This document shows positions 46,501 through 54,082 of a stretch of 64,000 nt of DNA, one piece after another. The stretch is from positions 1-64,000 of the forward strand of contig CAZTOW010000013.1 in NCBI GenBank assembly GCA_964615375.1, read 5' to 3'. The DNA comes from CAZKWG01 sp964615375. GTDB taxonomy: Bacteria > Myxococcota_A > UBA796 > CAZKWG01. The notes below the pieces were generated by a model that worked only from the letters and a program-made list of their open reading frames with translations, was not told the origin of the DNA and did not search any database. The position numbers and the translations under genes were made by a program. Every line of letters starts with the position of its first letter. The stretch's first letter is position 1.

Positions 46501-46739
46501 GCGTGCTCCCGCTGGACGCCCGCGCCCGCCACGAGGCCGCCGTCGCCACCCTCGCCCGCGGCGGCCCCGGCCGCGCCGCCGCCCTCGCCGCCCTCGGCTG
46601 GTGGGAGCGCGTCGAGGAGGTCGCCGACGCGAGCCTGGAGGACCGCCGCAACGTCGCCACCGCCCGCCTCGCCCTGGGCCAGCCCCCGCTGGCGGGCGAC
46701 GGCGACCTCTACCTCGGGCTGCTGGGGCGGCGGGAGTGA
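43563..46739 (+). CDS. Ser/Thr protein kinase with C-terminal WD40 repeats
   Basis: A 1058-aa kinase. Residues ~30-290 form the catalytic domain: GTGGMGEVRAATD, VAIKLL (ATP Lys), VLHRDLKPDNIM, MDWGIATSW in place of DFG, and GTPAYMAPEQARGERCTARS. The DWG variant is known in this bacterial kinase group. Residues ~312-337 are one transmembrane helix (AAATAVGLLALALGSWRYAV). Residues ~345-420 are an Ala-rich coiled linker. From ~425 to ~1000 come WD40-type repeats (VLALDLGADGRSALSWGEDG, VAFSPDGSLLATTGYSRDVK, LLFSPDGSALYSTATDG). The propeller should scaffold signalling partners. A kinase scrap at 37725 is nearly identical to part of this gene. Confidence 0.93.
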   Translation: MGTDDHRTYADPLEEVGDPAPQGSSQPRYTLGELLGTGGMGEVRAATDTVLEREVAIKLLREDRAGERARFLREARITAALQHPNIVPVHDLGQAEDGRPYLAMKRVQGRSLAELLTHGQLGPTSQRLEIFRKLCDAVAFAHKNGVLHRDLKPDNIMVGELGEVLLMDWGIATSWDPARPEDVPGGLIGTPAYMAPEQARGERCTARSDVYSLGAVLYELVTGSPPYQGGVFTVLDAVRAGQLAPPRQRNPKVSPELERVMLHAMAHRPEDRYPSALALRQDIDAVLERQPLVHLRSTPLERLTKWADRHRGAVRATAAATAVGLLALALGSWRYAVDVGEARDEAVEAAARARAAEQGAVAGQVAAEVALADALGGQGQVLEAEGHLRAADALLEGRALDRRALDLAWSQHLADNSPPISRCQPHGGRRVLALDLGADGRSALSWGEDGRLVRWDPLDCAERSAERLGAKPGPGAVDARRGRAAVVVDGALIVSDGSARRQVAAPEGARAVGLDGNRVWVRDGEARIFVLSPGEDALRPAEAPAVGAALWRPALGGQLWLADSTRTGGEPGGVWRAADGAALLQESGVNSVATSSDGRVVLLGTATERSLRFLDGGPGISIAQEPVNAVGVAPGDRVGWAQGFDGSVRVLSLDDGAQLAAYVGPGDLPSAIAVTEDARLLAISGGAGEVLLYLRPAWPARHPPQTNREVTHGLALGDGGRLLLLGDDDGRITLLDAATARPLRGWRGYPTGVRQVAFSPDARRIAAAARYDGLVIVDLERGEPRLISTPARTVSVAWLPAGLFTVDVEGRLLRLDPDTGALTTLGQGLHAASWALAAVGEDRLLTAGHMGEETGLALLSASGEVLRRFPLDQIGYQVAVSPDGRRAAVGGHRGQAVVFDLESGQELRRLEADAGPTLGVAFSPDGSLLATTGYSRDVKLWDLATGALLRAVHQHDGPGLNLLFSPDGSALYSTATDGWSVLPLDARARHEAAVATLARGGPGRAAALAALGWWERVEEVADASLEDRRNVATARLALGQPPLAGDGDLYLGLLGRRE

Positions 46740-46789
46740 TTGGGCAACGGACCTGGGGCCCGGCGAGCTTTGTTCTTAGCCTCAGCTTT

Positions 46790-47070
46790 GTTATCGCCAG
46801 AGCTCTTTATCTCTGACCTCTACCGTTTCGAAAGTTCGATTATATCGGTAGAACGGACTATCTCATCACCTCATGGAGGTGCCGGGCGCTCGTGGGGTCA
46901 TTACCGCTTTCGCTCGGACCCTAGTCTCTGAACCTTGCCGACCCCTCAGGAGAGATCCTTCCATGTCGGCCTTGGCTGCCTGTTGTCCGTCGCCGGAGTT
47001 TCGGGCAATTCACCCGGTTTTCATCCATCGCTCGCGCGCTGGAGGGCCTGCGTCAAGCCTGCTCGCCGTG
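46790..47070 (-). ncRNA. Group I intron-like catalytic core
   Basis: The minus strand carries, in order, the conserved group I elements: P (AATTGCCCGAAAC, 46998-47010), Q (AACAGGCAGCC, 46974-46984), R (GTTCAGAGACTAG, 46921-46933) and S (GAGATAGTCCG, 46854-46864). The helices agree. TGCC pairs with GGCA as P4, TCCG-GCGA-CGGA forms P5, GCCGAC/GTCGGC forms P6, and GACTA in R pairs with TAGTC in S as P7. CACCTC-CAT-GAGGTG is a peripheral hairpin before S. CTACCG/CGGTAG (46820-46851) is P9, and CAGAG/CTCTG (46798-46815) is a further hairpin. Exact splice sites are not resolved. It lies in the ~360-bp gene-free gap just downstream of the AlbA_2/SAVED-like gene stop codon. Confidence 0.85.
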
Positions 47071-47099
47071 TCTTGCGGGAGATGAGAGAGAACGGTGGA

Positions 47100-49076
47100 T
47101 CAGTCTAAGACCCTCCCGCTGGAGATGTCGAGCACGGCGCGATGGGCGCGCAGCGAAGGGTCGAAGACGTAGATCAACACCGGCGCGGCGGCGGACGCCA
47201 GGATCCGCCCCAGCTCGACCATGATGGCAGCGGGCGCCGTCGTCACGACGTGAATGGGCTCATCCGGGTGGCGGCGCAGGATCTGGGTGAGGGCAGCGCG
47301 GAGGGCCGCACAGGCCGACAAGAGGGCCGGCACACCGAAGACTTGAACCTCCCGACCCGGGGAGAGGATCAGGATCTCGCTCACCTCCGTGGCGCGCGCG
47401 AGCTCATCCCTCGCAGCGTCCGCCAAGGCTCGCGGGCCCTCCAGGACGAGCAGCACGCCACCCCGATGAGGCGCTACACCCGGCTCAACGCGGATCGGTG
47501 CGTACCCCGCTACCTCTCTCCCCGAGACCTGGCCGGGCACGAACAGGGAGACCTCGCTCCCGTCGGGAGCGCGCTGGGCGAGGACGACACGCCGCCCGCG
47601 GGCGTGGCGATCCAGGCAACGCCCGACCCAGGCCGCCAACGGGTAAGGAGCCTGCACGCTGACCACCATCTCCTCGGGACCGCTGGAGGCGATCTGGAGC
47701 ACCTCACGCTCTACGTCCTCGAGGGCCTGACGCCACTGCGCTCCCTCCAAGGGGTAGCGACGGAGCGCCTCGTCGAGCGTGGGGCTGGCTCCACGGGGTG
47801 CGCGAAGCGCCAGATAGACGGGAGGGCCAGGCGGAGCTTGGAGACTGCCGACCGTGTCCACGCTGAGCAGAGCGCGCCCGCGGCGGGCGAAGACCGTGAC
47901 CACCACCCGTTCGTTCGTCACCTTGAATTCGGGCGGCGGGCTCCCGATCTGCTCACAAGCCTCCCGCGCCTTGCGCAGCCCGAGACCGAAGCGTTGGACC
48001 AGCTTCAGGATCTTCAACCCCGCGGCGAGCTGGGGGTTGCGGTAGTCGTTGACGTCCTCACCGAAATTGGAGGTATTGACGATTCCGAAGGGCCCGCCAG
48101 GGCTGCTGATCTCGATCCGATCCCGGAACCACACCCACTTCACGTAGGCGTTCGTCGAGAGCTCATAGGTTCGGTGCAGCAGCGCATTCCCCAGGAGCTG
48201 CTGGAGCGCCACGAGCGCATAGTCCGGGCGTCGCCGCTCCTCCAGCTCGCCTCCGACCTCCGTGGCGATGCGTATGTTCGCGAGCGCGATGTCGTCGAGC
48301 CTGCGCAGCATCTGAGGGATCGGGCCGTCGATCTCCTTCTGATCGAGGATCTCGCTGTTCCAGTCCACACCCTCGAGACGGATGAACTGAACGTATCCCC
48401 CTGGGAACCAGCGCCTCGGTTCACGCCCGAAGAGCAGCAGCGCAGCGTTAGTGGGTACCCCCTCGGGGCTCGTCAGGTGCAGGGCTGCGAGCTGCTCTTC
48501 GAGGCTCCGATGGTTCTCCTCCAGGACCTCAGGATCCACAGCCCGCGGAATGAAGTCCCGACGGATCAGATCCAGATCGAGGTCTGCGACCTGAGCGCCG
48601 TAGCGCGGACGACTGTCGAAGGGCAGGTCGGCCGCCCGCCTCCGCTCGGTCAGCACGCGCTCCTGCTCGCGGGTGGCGCGCGCGAGGCGCGGCCCGACAC
48701 GGATCCAGACCAGCTCCTTGAAGCGGACGGGGGTATCGTCGGCCGGCTCGGCCTGAACCGTCGCGACCTTCTGTCCCTGAACCTCGATCACGCCCACGCT
48801 CACCGTCGGTCGGGGGAGGATGGCACCGTCCCCGGCGAGGTTGGCGAGCTGCTGGAGCAGGTGATCGGTCACCTCCAGCCCAGAGGGCACCCCATCATCT
48901 CGCAGCCCGACGAAGACCACGCCTGGCTTGCGGTGCCCGGGGAGATCATTCGCGAAAGCGCAGATCGCCTGCGCGATCCGGTCTCGAACCTCCCTGTCCC
49001 GGCTGGACTCCTTGCGCTCCACCAGCTCGGACTCGAGATCCGTGGCGAGGGCGAGCAGCTCAGCCTCGGTGTACAT
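47100..49076 (-). CDS. AlbA_2 (Schlafen-type) / GHKL ATPase protein with C-terminal SAVED-like domain
   Basis: A 658-aa protein; GGAGG lies 4 nt before the ATG. Residues ~14-130 are an AlbA_2/Schlafen-type domain (ESELVERKESSRDREVRDRI, AICAFANDLPGHRKPGVVFV). Residues ~265-395 are a GHKL-type ATPase (HATPase_c_4: LLGNALLHRTYELSTNAYVK, IEISSPGGPFGIVN, GLGLRKAREACEQIG). Residues ~430-655 resemble a SAVED domain, the cyclic-oligonucleotide sensor of CBASS: VVSVQAPYPLAAWVGRCLDR and the terminal IHVVTTAPAAIMVELGRILA ... VLIYVFD match the two CARF-like halves. The SAVED call is by eye. Codon use and GC are lower than in neighbours, suggesting transfer. No CD-NTase gene adjoins it. Confidence 0.75.
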   Translation of the reverse strand: MYTEAELLALATDLESELVERKESSRDREVRDRIAQAICAFANDLPGHRKPGVVFVGLRDDGVPSGLEVTDHLLQQLANLAGDGAILPRPTVSVGVIEVQGQKVATVQAEPADDTPVRFKELVWIRVGPRLARATREQERVLTERRRAADLPFDSRPRYGAQVADLDLDLIRRDFIPRAVDPEVLEENHRSLEEQLAALHLTSPEGVPTNAALLLFGREPRRWFPGGYVQFIRLEGVDWNSEILDQKEIDGPIPQMLRRLDDIALANIRIATEVGGELEERRRPDYALVALQQLLGNALLHRTYELSTNAYVKWVWFRDRIEISSPGGPFGIVNTSNFGEDVNDYRNPQLAAGLKILKLVQRFGLGLRKAREACEQIGSPPPEFKVTNERVVVTVFARRGRALLSVDTVGSLQAPPGPPVYLALRAPRGASPTLDEALRRYPLEGAQWRQALEDVEREVLQIASSGPEEMVVSVQAPYPLAAWVGRCLDRHARGRRVVLAQRAPDGSEVSLFVPGQVSGREVAGYAPIRVEPGVAPHRGGVLLVLEGPRALADAARDELARATEVSEILILSPGREVQVFGVPALLSACAALRAALTQILRRHPDEPIHVVTTAPAAIMVELGRILASAAAPVLIYVFDPSLRAHRAVLDISSGRVLD

Positions 49077-49100
49077 CCAGCCTCCACTTCATGGTGGCGC

Positions 49101-49967
49101 TCACCCCTTGCGCTCCAATTCCGCCAGTGTATCCCGCAGCGTGCCCCCCGGTCGCCGGGTCCACCAGCCCAGCGCCTCGACCGCGAGCGTGGGCTCGTCG
49201 TGCTCCCAGACGATCCCCACGGGCAGGCTGTCAGGGGGCGCGGGCGGGGGAGCGGGGCGGCGGACCTCGGGGACGCGGGCGTCCAGCGTGGACAGCCAGA
49301 AGGCGTTGCTGGACAGCACGTAGCGCTGCCCGGTCTGGCCGCGGACCAGCGCGGAGCTGAGCGCCCCCAGCACGTCCCGGACGTCGGCCAGGCGCAGGCG
49401 CACGGGGCGGGCGGGCAGGGCGAGCCCGGCGCGGCGGGCCAGCACGCGGGAGAGCAGGGCCGAGGGCGGCAGGCTGGGGCCGAGCAGCGCGGCGGGGGCC
49501 AGGGCGAGCGCCAGATCGGCGTGGGCGAGCGCGGCGTCCTCGGCCCGGCGGAGCGCGTAGAGCCGCGGCCAGAGGCTGAGCGCGTCCGCCCCCAGGGGAG
49601 GGCGCTTCGGGCCGCGCCGCAGCCCCCGGGTCCGCGCGCTGGAGAGCACGATCACCCGCCGCACGCCCTCCGCCCGCGCCCGCCGCAGCAGGCGCTCGGT
49701 GCCCTCCACCAGCAGCGTCGCCAGCGCCTCCGGCTCCGTCTCCTCGGGCGGGGCGAGCTCGTCGAGGGCGCCTTGGAGGTCATGAATCACGACCTGCACC
49801 CCGCGGAGCGCGCGGGACACGGCCTCTTCGCTGTGGAGCCCGCCCGCCTCGGCGACCACGCCCACCGGGGCCTCCCCGCCCAGCTGCACGATCTCCTCGC
49901 TCTCCACGAGTCGCGCGCGCGCCTGCGAGGCGAGGTGACCACGAGCGCCGGTCAGAAGCAGCCGCAT
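49101..49967 (-). CDS. Atypical SDR / NAD-dependent epimerase-like protein
   Basis: A 288-aa protein. MRLLLTGARGHLASQARARL has the nucleotide-binding TGxxGxLxxQ form of extended and atypical SDRs. LRGVQVVIHDLQGALDELA and EGVRRVIVLSSAR follow the epimerase pattern, but the usual YxxxK is replaced by YALRRAEDAALAH, so the catalytic Lys appears missing. The C-terminal half has LRLADVRDVLGALSSALVRG, where the substrate domain starts. It may bind a dinucleotide without acting as a dehydrogenase. TATGCG lies 6 nt before the ATG and there is no Shine-Dalgarno. The SAVED-like gene lies 24 bp upstream of its stop side on the opposite end of the same strand order. Confidence 0.7.
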   Translation of the reverse strand: MRLLLTGARGHLASQARARLVESEEIVQLGGEAPVGVVAEAGGLHSEEAVSRALRGVQVVIHDLQGALDELAPPEETEPEALATLLVEGTERLLRRARAEGVRRVIVLSSARTRGLRRGPKRPPLGADALSLWPRLYALRRAEDAALAHADLALALAPAALLGPSLPPSALLSRVLARRAGLALPARPVRLRLADVRDVLGALSSALVRGQTGQRYVLSSNAFWLSTLDARVPEVRRPAPPPAPPDSLPVGIVWEHDEPTLAVEALGWWTRRPGGTLRDTLAELERKG

Positions 49968-49973
49968 TGGCGC

Positions 49974-49979
49974 CGCATA
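49974..49979 (-). promoter_or_regulatory. -10-like hexamer before the SDR-like gene
   Basis: TATGCG on the minus strand ends 6 nt before the ATG at 49967, repeating the spacing seen at the other leaderless-type starts in the window. Confidence 0.35.
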
Positions 49980-50030
49980 ACCCGGACAGGCCCGCGAAAG
50001 GTCGGGAAAGATGACGGTGCCGATCTCCGT

Positions 50031-50039
50031 TGCTATGTT
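50031..50039 (+). promoter_or_regulatory. Extended -10 promoter upstream of the FHA gene
   Basis: TGCTATGTT (TGnTATGTT) stands in an AT-rich patch that continues AAAATCAA. It would drive the FHA gene whose TTG is about 105 nt downstream. Confidence 0.4.
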
Positions 50040-50146
50040 AAAATCAACCTTCTTCCACTACGAAGCCGCTTCGTGTCTCCGCCCCGTCGTCGCCTGGACA
50101 GCCCTTCAGAGTCGGTACGTCGTCAATCGCCCTACGGAGCGCCCTC

Positions 50147-50584
50147 TTGGAGCAGGCCCCTGAGCTCGTCGCCACCGCAGGTCCCCTGAAGGGCAAGCGC
50201 TTCAGGGTGACCGAGGATGGTCTGCTGCTGGGGCGCGAGGACTCCTGCGACGTGGTGATCCCCGATCAGAGCGTGTCCCGCGAGCACGCCCGCCTGCTGC
50301 TGCACAACGGCACCGTCTGGGTGCAGGACGCGGGCAGCCGCAACGGCGTGTACGTGAACCAGAAGCGCGTGGTCCGCCACCGCCCCATGGGCCCCGGCGA
50401 CGCGCTGACCATCGGCAACCACGGCTTCACCCTGGAGCTGGACGGGCTGGGCGCCGAGGACCGGCGCGGCCTGCCCCCGGTGCGCTCCTGGCGCGGTCTG
50501 CTCGCCGCTGGCCTGCTCGGCGCGGCCGGCGCCGCCCTCGTCCTCTGGCTCTACCACATGCTCCACGCCTGGGCGGTGGCTTGA
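50147..50584 (+). CDS. FHA-domain membrane protein
   Basis: A 145-aa protein starting at TTG 50147; GGAG lies 8 nt upstream and no ATG or GTG start is available. Residues ~8-100 are a forkhead-associated domain, which binds phosphothreonine: RFRVTEDGLLLGREDSCDVV, VSREHARLLLHNGTVWVQDA (SxxH) and GSRNGVYVNQKRVVRH are its core motifs. Residues ~115-140 form a C-terminal transmembrane helix (GLLAAGLLGAAGAALVLWLY). It likely reads phosphorylation by Ser/Thr kinases such as the two in this window; the partner is unknown. Confidence 0.88.
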   Translation: MEQAPELVATAGPLKGKRFRVTEDGLLLGREDSCDVVIPDQSVSREHARLLLHNGTVWVQDAGSRNGVYVNQKRVVRHRPMGPGDALTIGNHGFTLELDGLGAEDRRGLPPVRSWRGLLAAGLLGAAGAALVLWLYHMLHAWAVA

Positions 50585-50635
50585 CAGCCACGACCTCAGC
50601 CCTTAGCTGACCGCTCTCGTTCTTTCCGCCTACTC

Positions 50636-50800
50636 GCCGCCGAGGTGCCCCTCAAAGGAGGGGTGAAACAGGGAAGCCGGTGTGAGACCGGCGCGGCCCC
50701 CGCCACTGTGACTGGGGACGCTCTTCGCGAGACGCCACGGGCTTCGGCCTGGAAGGCGCGAGGAGCGGATGATCCAGGAGCCAGGAGACCGGCCTCTGCG
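50636..50800 (+). promoter_or_regulatory. Cobalamin (B12) riboswitch
   Basis: The conserved core is visible: GTGAAACAGGGAAGCCGGTG at 50663-50682, TGAGACCGGCGCGGCCCCCG, CCACTGT, and the B12-box GCCAGGAGACCGGCCT at 50780-50795. Adenosyl- or hydroxo-cobalamin binding normally shuts off downstream genes. A GCCTTC/GAAGGC hairpin at 50814-50831 could belong to the expression platform. It precedes the TonB receptor and the ECF genes, and so labels the operon as corrinoid-related. The remainder of the 50585-50891 gap shows no gene. Confidence 0.95.
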
Positions 50801-50891
50801 GTGACTTTTCCGTGCCTTCGGGGTTGAAGGCCGGGTCGCCTCGCCAGGCTGCCTCGCTCTGCCCCGGCTGAGGTCGACCCTGGTCGCTCCC

Positions 50892-52970
50892 TTGCCGGTC
50901 CTGCTGCTCACTTTGGCTCACGCTGAGTCGGGCGAGGGGTCTGTCTCGGCGGCCGAGGGCGACGGGATCGCGCTGTCCGAGCAGGTCGTGGTCGAGGGTG
51001 AGCGCGCCCGGGGCCCGGATCCACGGCGGACCGCCGCCGCCGTCACCGTGATGGACGTGGCCCAGCGGGCGACCCCGGCTGACGACGTCGCCTCGCTCCT
51101 GGAGATGGCGCCTGGGGCCACCGTCGAGCGCCTGGGCGGGCTCGGGGACTGGAGCGGCGTGGCGGTGCGCGGGTCCAGCGCGCGGCAGGTGATCGTCGCC
51201 CTGGACGGGGTCCCGCTCAACCCCGACGGGGGCGCCGTCATCAACCTCTCGGAGCTGCCGCTGGGCGCCTTCCAGCGGGTCGAGCTCTACCGCGGGGACG
51301 CGCCCCCCGAGCTCGGCGCGGCCCCGGTAGGCGGGGTGGTCAACCTCGTGACCGGCGAGGACCGCGCGCCCACGGCTGCGACGCTGTCGGCGGGCTCCTT
51401 CGGGACCCTGCGCGGGCTGGGGGCGGGCGGCGCGCGGGGCGAGCTGGGCGGGGCGCCCGCGGACGCCTGGGCCATGGTCGAGGGGGTCCGCACGGCGGGG
51501 GACTTCCCCTACTTCGACGACAACGGCACCACCTGGAACATGCTGGACGACAGCGTCCACGGCCGCGAGAACAACGAGAAGGCGCAGCTCACCGCGCATG
51601 CCCGCGCCCGGGTAGGCCGCGAGGGCCTGCGCCTCACCCTGCTGAACGCCCTGCTGCTGCGCGACGAGCGCCTTCCCGGCAACGCCGACGCCCCCGCGGA
51701 GGAGGCCAGCCTGAGCACCTGGCGCAACCTGGGCGTGGCCGAGCTCGGCTTCGGCGACGCCGGACTCCACGGCACGGCGCGGGCCTGGGGCTGGGGGCGG
51801 GAGGAGCTCTACGACGACCGGGCGGGGGAGATCGGGACGGGTCAGACCTGGAGCCGCCAGCGCACCGGCTCCGTGGGGCTGCTGGGCAGCGCGCGCCTGG
51901 GCGGCTCCGGGCCCTTCGTCACCACCGCCGCGGGCACCCTGCGCCGGGACACCTGGAGCGCCGAGGACCTGATCCAGGGCGCGGAGGAGGGGCCTCGGCG
52001 GCGGCTCGCCGGCACCGCCACCCTCGGCGGCATCGGCTGGTTCGCCGCGGACAGCCTCGCGCTGGAGCCGCGGCTGCTGCTCACGGTCCTGGACAACCAC
52101 GACCTGCTGGGCGCCGCCGAGGTGGCCAGCCCCACCGACGCCGTGGACACCACGCTCCACGTCCACCTGGACCCCCGCCTCGGGCTGATCTGGCGCCCCA
52201 CCGACACCCTCGCCCTCAAGCTCCGCCTGGGCACCGCCTTCCGCCCTCCCGACATGAGCGAGCTCTTCGGGGATCGCGGGAGCACCGTGGGCAACCCCGA
52301 GCTGGTGCCCGAGCGCGCCCGGGGCGCCGACCTCGGCCTGCGGGTGGAGCTCCCCGCCGGCCGCTGGGCGCAGGGCGGGCTCGAGCTCACCGGCTTCCTG
52401 AGCCGCTCGCGCGACCTCATCAGCTACGTCCAGACGGGCCAGCAGGTCATGGTCCCCATCAACCTGGGCCAGACGCGCACCGACGGGCTGGAGAGCGCGG
52501 CGGAGCTGAAGCTAGGAAATTTCCTAGAATCCTACACCGCCCTCTGCTGGACGCGCTCGGAGAACCTCTCCGAAGACCCGATCTACGCCGGCAAGCAGCT
52601 CCCCCGCGTGCCCACCTGGGATCTGTCCCAGAGCACGGCCCTCTCGACCGAGGGCCCCCACGCGCTGCGCCTCAGCCACACGTTCTCGTACACCGACGGC
52701 TACACGCTGGACGCGGCGAACGTGCAGTGGGCCGCCCCCCGCGCGCTGCACAGCGCCGCCCTCTCGGTAGAGCTCTGGGGCCCGCTGAGCCTGAGCCTGG
52801 ACGTGCAGAACCTGCTGGACCGCCAGGTGGAGGTCGTGCCGCGCAACCCCCAGGACCCGGACGACCCCGCCAGGGTGGTCGTCGCGATCACCGATCTCAA
52901 CGGCTACCCGCTGCCCGGTCGGAGCTTCCTGCTCAGCCTGCGCGCGGTGCCGGACCCGGAGGAGAGATGA
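50892..52970 (+). CDS. TonB-dependent outer-membrane receptor, BtuB-like
   Basis: A ~692-aa receptor. The start is uncertain: TTG 50892 gives MPVLLLTLAHAESGE, while CTG at 50880 or 50868 would add a better signal-peptide n-region; no ATG is available. Residues ~45-160 are the plug (VTVMDVAQRATPADDVASLL, GVAVRGSSARQVIVALDGVP, RVELYRGDAPPELGAAPVGG), followed by the 22-stranded barrel with its TonB-receptor-type insertion loops. The C-terminus ends in GRSFLLSLRA, as expected. Downstream of a cobalamin riboswitch it most likely imports cobalamin or a related corrinoid using TonB energy. Its stop overlaps the next start (ATGA). Confidence 0.92.
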   Translation: MPVLLLTLAHAESGEGSVSAAEGDGIALSEQVVVEGERARGPDPRRTAAAVTVMDVAQRATPADDVASLLEMAPGATVERLGGLGDWSGVAVRGSSARQVIVALDGVPLNPDGGAVINLSELPLGAFQRVELYRGDAPPELGAAPVGGVVNLVTGEDRAPTAATLSAGSFGTLRGLGAGGARGELGGAPADAWAMVEGVRTAGDFPYFDDNGTTWNMLDDSVHGRENNEKAQLTAHARARVGREGLRLTLLNALLLRDERLPGNADAPAEEASLSTWRNLGVAELGFGDAGLHGTARAWGWGREELYDDRAGEIGTGQTWSRQRTGSVGLLGSARLGGSGPFVTTAAGTLRRDTWSAEDLIQGAEEGPRRRLAGTATLGGIGWFAADSLALEPRLLLTVLDNHDLLGAAEVASPTDAVDTTLHVHLDPRLGLIWRPTDTLALKLRLGTAFRPPDMSELFGDRGSTVGNPELVPERARGADLGLRVELPAGRWAQGGLELTGFLSRSRDLISYVQTGQQVMVPINLGQTRTDGLESAAELKLGNFLESYTALCWTRSENLSEDPIYAGKQLPRVPTWDLSQSTALSTEGPHALRLSHTFSYTDGYTLDAANVQWAAPRALHSAALSVELWGPLSLSLDVQNLLDRQVEVVPRNPQDPDDPARVVVAITDLNGYPLPGRSFLLSLRAVPDPEER

Positions 52971-54079
52971 ACCCGAGGATTCTGTTCGTACTGTTCGGCC
53001 TCGTCGCGTGCGAGGACGGGAAGCTGGTCTTCGACGACACGGGCGACGACGCCTGGGAGGAGGAGACCATGGCCATCCTGACGACGGTGTCGTCGGACTA
53101 CGCCACGGGCGGGCTGGCCACGGTCGACCTGCGGGACGGCGCGGTGGAGGACGGGCTGCTGACCCTCTCCGGGGACTCGGTGGCGCGGGTGACCGAGGGC
53201 CAGATCGTCGTGCTGAACCGGGGCACGGAGGACAGCGTGATGCTGTTCGCCCCCGGCGCGCTGAGCGAGCCCACCCTCGAATTCACCGTGGGCGACGGGG
53301 CCAACCCGCAGGACGCGGCGATGTGCGGGGGCGCGCTGTGGGTGAGCCTGTACGGGGAGGACTACCTGGGCGCCTACGATCCCGAGACCGGCGCGCAGCT
53401 GGCCACCGTGGACCTGAGCGCCTATGACGACGGCGACGGGCTGCCCGAGGCGGGGAGCCTGGTGGCTCTGGACGGGACGCTCTACCTCGCGCTGCAGCAG
53501 CTCGACGAGACCACCACCTACTGGAGCGCCGTGGGCGGCCTGGTCCTGGCCATCGACTGCGAGACCCGGACCATCTCCGACGAGTGGGAGGCCGCGCCCG
53601 TGCCCAGCCTGCGGCCGGACCCGGACACCGCGGGCGGGCTGCTGGTGCGCACGGGGGCCTACTTCGACGCGGAGGGGGCCTTCTCCTGGGATGGTGGGCT
53701 CTACGCGCTGGACCCGGCGGCGGGCTCGCTCACGGCCATCGCCCCGCCCGAGAGCGAGCTGAGCCTGAACTACACCGCCATCGCGCCGGTCGCCGGGGGC
53801 TCGGCCCTGGTGGTGACGACCGACGAGAGCTGGCTGTACAGCGTCCACTGCCTGGACCGGGCCACCGGCGAGCTCACCCTGCTGGAGACGCTGGACAGCT
53901 ACGTGGCCGACGTGGAGGTCGCCCCGAGCGGCGAGGCCTGGCTGGCCGCCCGCGCCAGCTGGTCCGCCCCCGAGGCGCCGGCCGGCGTCCTGCGCTATGA
54001 CGTGGAGGCCTGCGCGCCCGCCGGGGACGGCGAGCCGCTGACCTTCAGCCTCGAACCCTACTCTCTCGCGTTCTACTGA
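52967..54079 (+). CDS. Lipoprotein, beta-propeller-like, in the B12 operon
   Basis: A 370-aa lipoprotein; MNPRILFVLFGLVAC with Cys15, GGAGG upstream and an ATGA overlap with the receptor gene. Repeated strand motifs (GGLATVDLRDGAVEDGLLTL, LWVSLYGEDYLGAYDPETGA, LDGTLYLALQQLDETTTYWS, GLYALDPAAGSLTAIAPP) resemble YncE/quinoprotein-type beta-propeller blades. No enzyme motif is recognised. In other bacteria propeller proteins of this sort accompany corrinoid receptors; a role in binding the vitamin or in docking the receptor is inference from the operon. Confidence 0.8.
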   Translation: MNPRILFVLFGLVACEDGKLVFDDTGDDAWEEETMAILTTVSSDYATGGLATVDLRDGAVEDGLLTLSGDSVARVTEGQIVVLNRGTEDSVMLFAPGALSEPTLEFTVGDGANPQDAAMCGGALWVSLYGEDYLGAYDPETGAQLATVDLSAYDDGDGLPEAGSLVALDGTLYLALQQLDETTTYWSAVGGLVLAIDCETRTISDEWEAAPVPSLRPDPDTAGGLLVRTGAYFDAEGAFSWDGGLYALDPAAGSLTAIAPPESELSLNYTAIAPVAGGSALVVTTDESWLYSVHCLDRATGELTLLETLDSYVADVEVAPSGEAWLAARASWSAPEAPAGVLRYDVEACAPAGDGEPLTFSLEPYSLAFY

Positions 54080-54082
54080 GAC

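Noticed and set aside
46790..47070. Group II intron or tRNA-embedded intron
   Set aside because: The P/Q/R/S elements are group I; no tRNA halves or reverse transcriptase are visible on either side.
46740..47099. Small protein genes in the gap after the kinase gene
   Set aside because: Open frames here are short and lack ribosome-binding sites; the minus-strand RNA structure explains the sequence better.
47142..50189. 1015-codon plus-strand open frame
   Set aside because: Antisense to the SAVED-like and SDR-like genes and crossing the divergent promoter; no domain.
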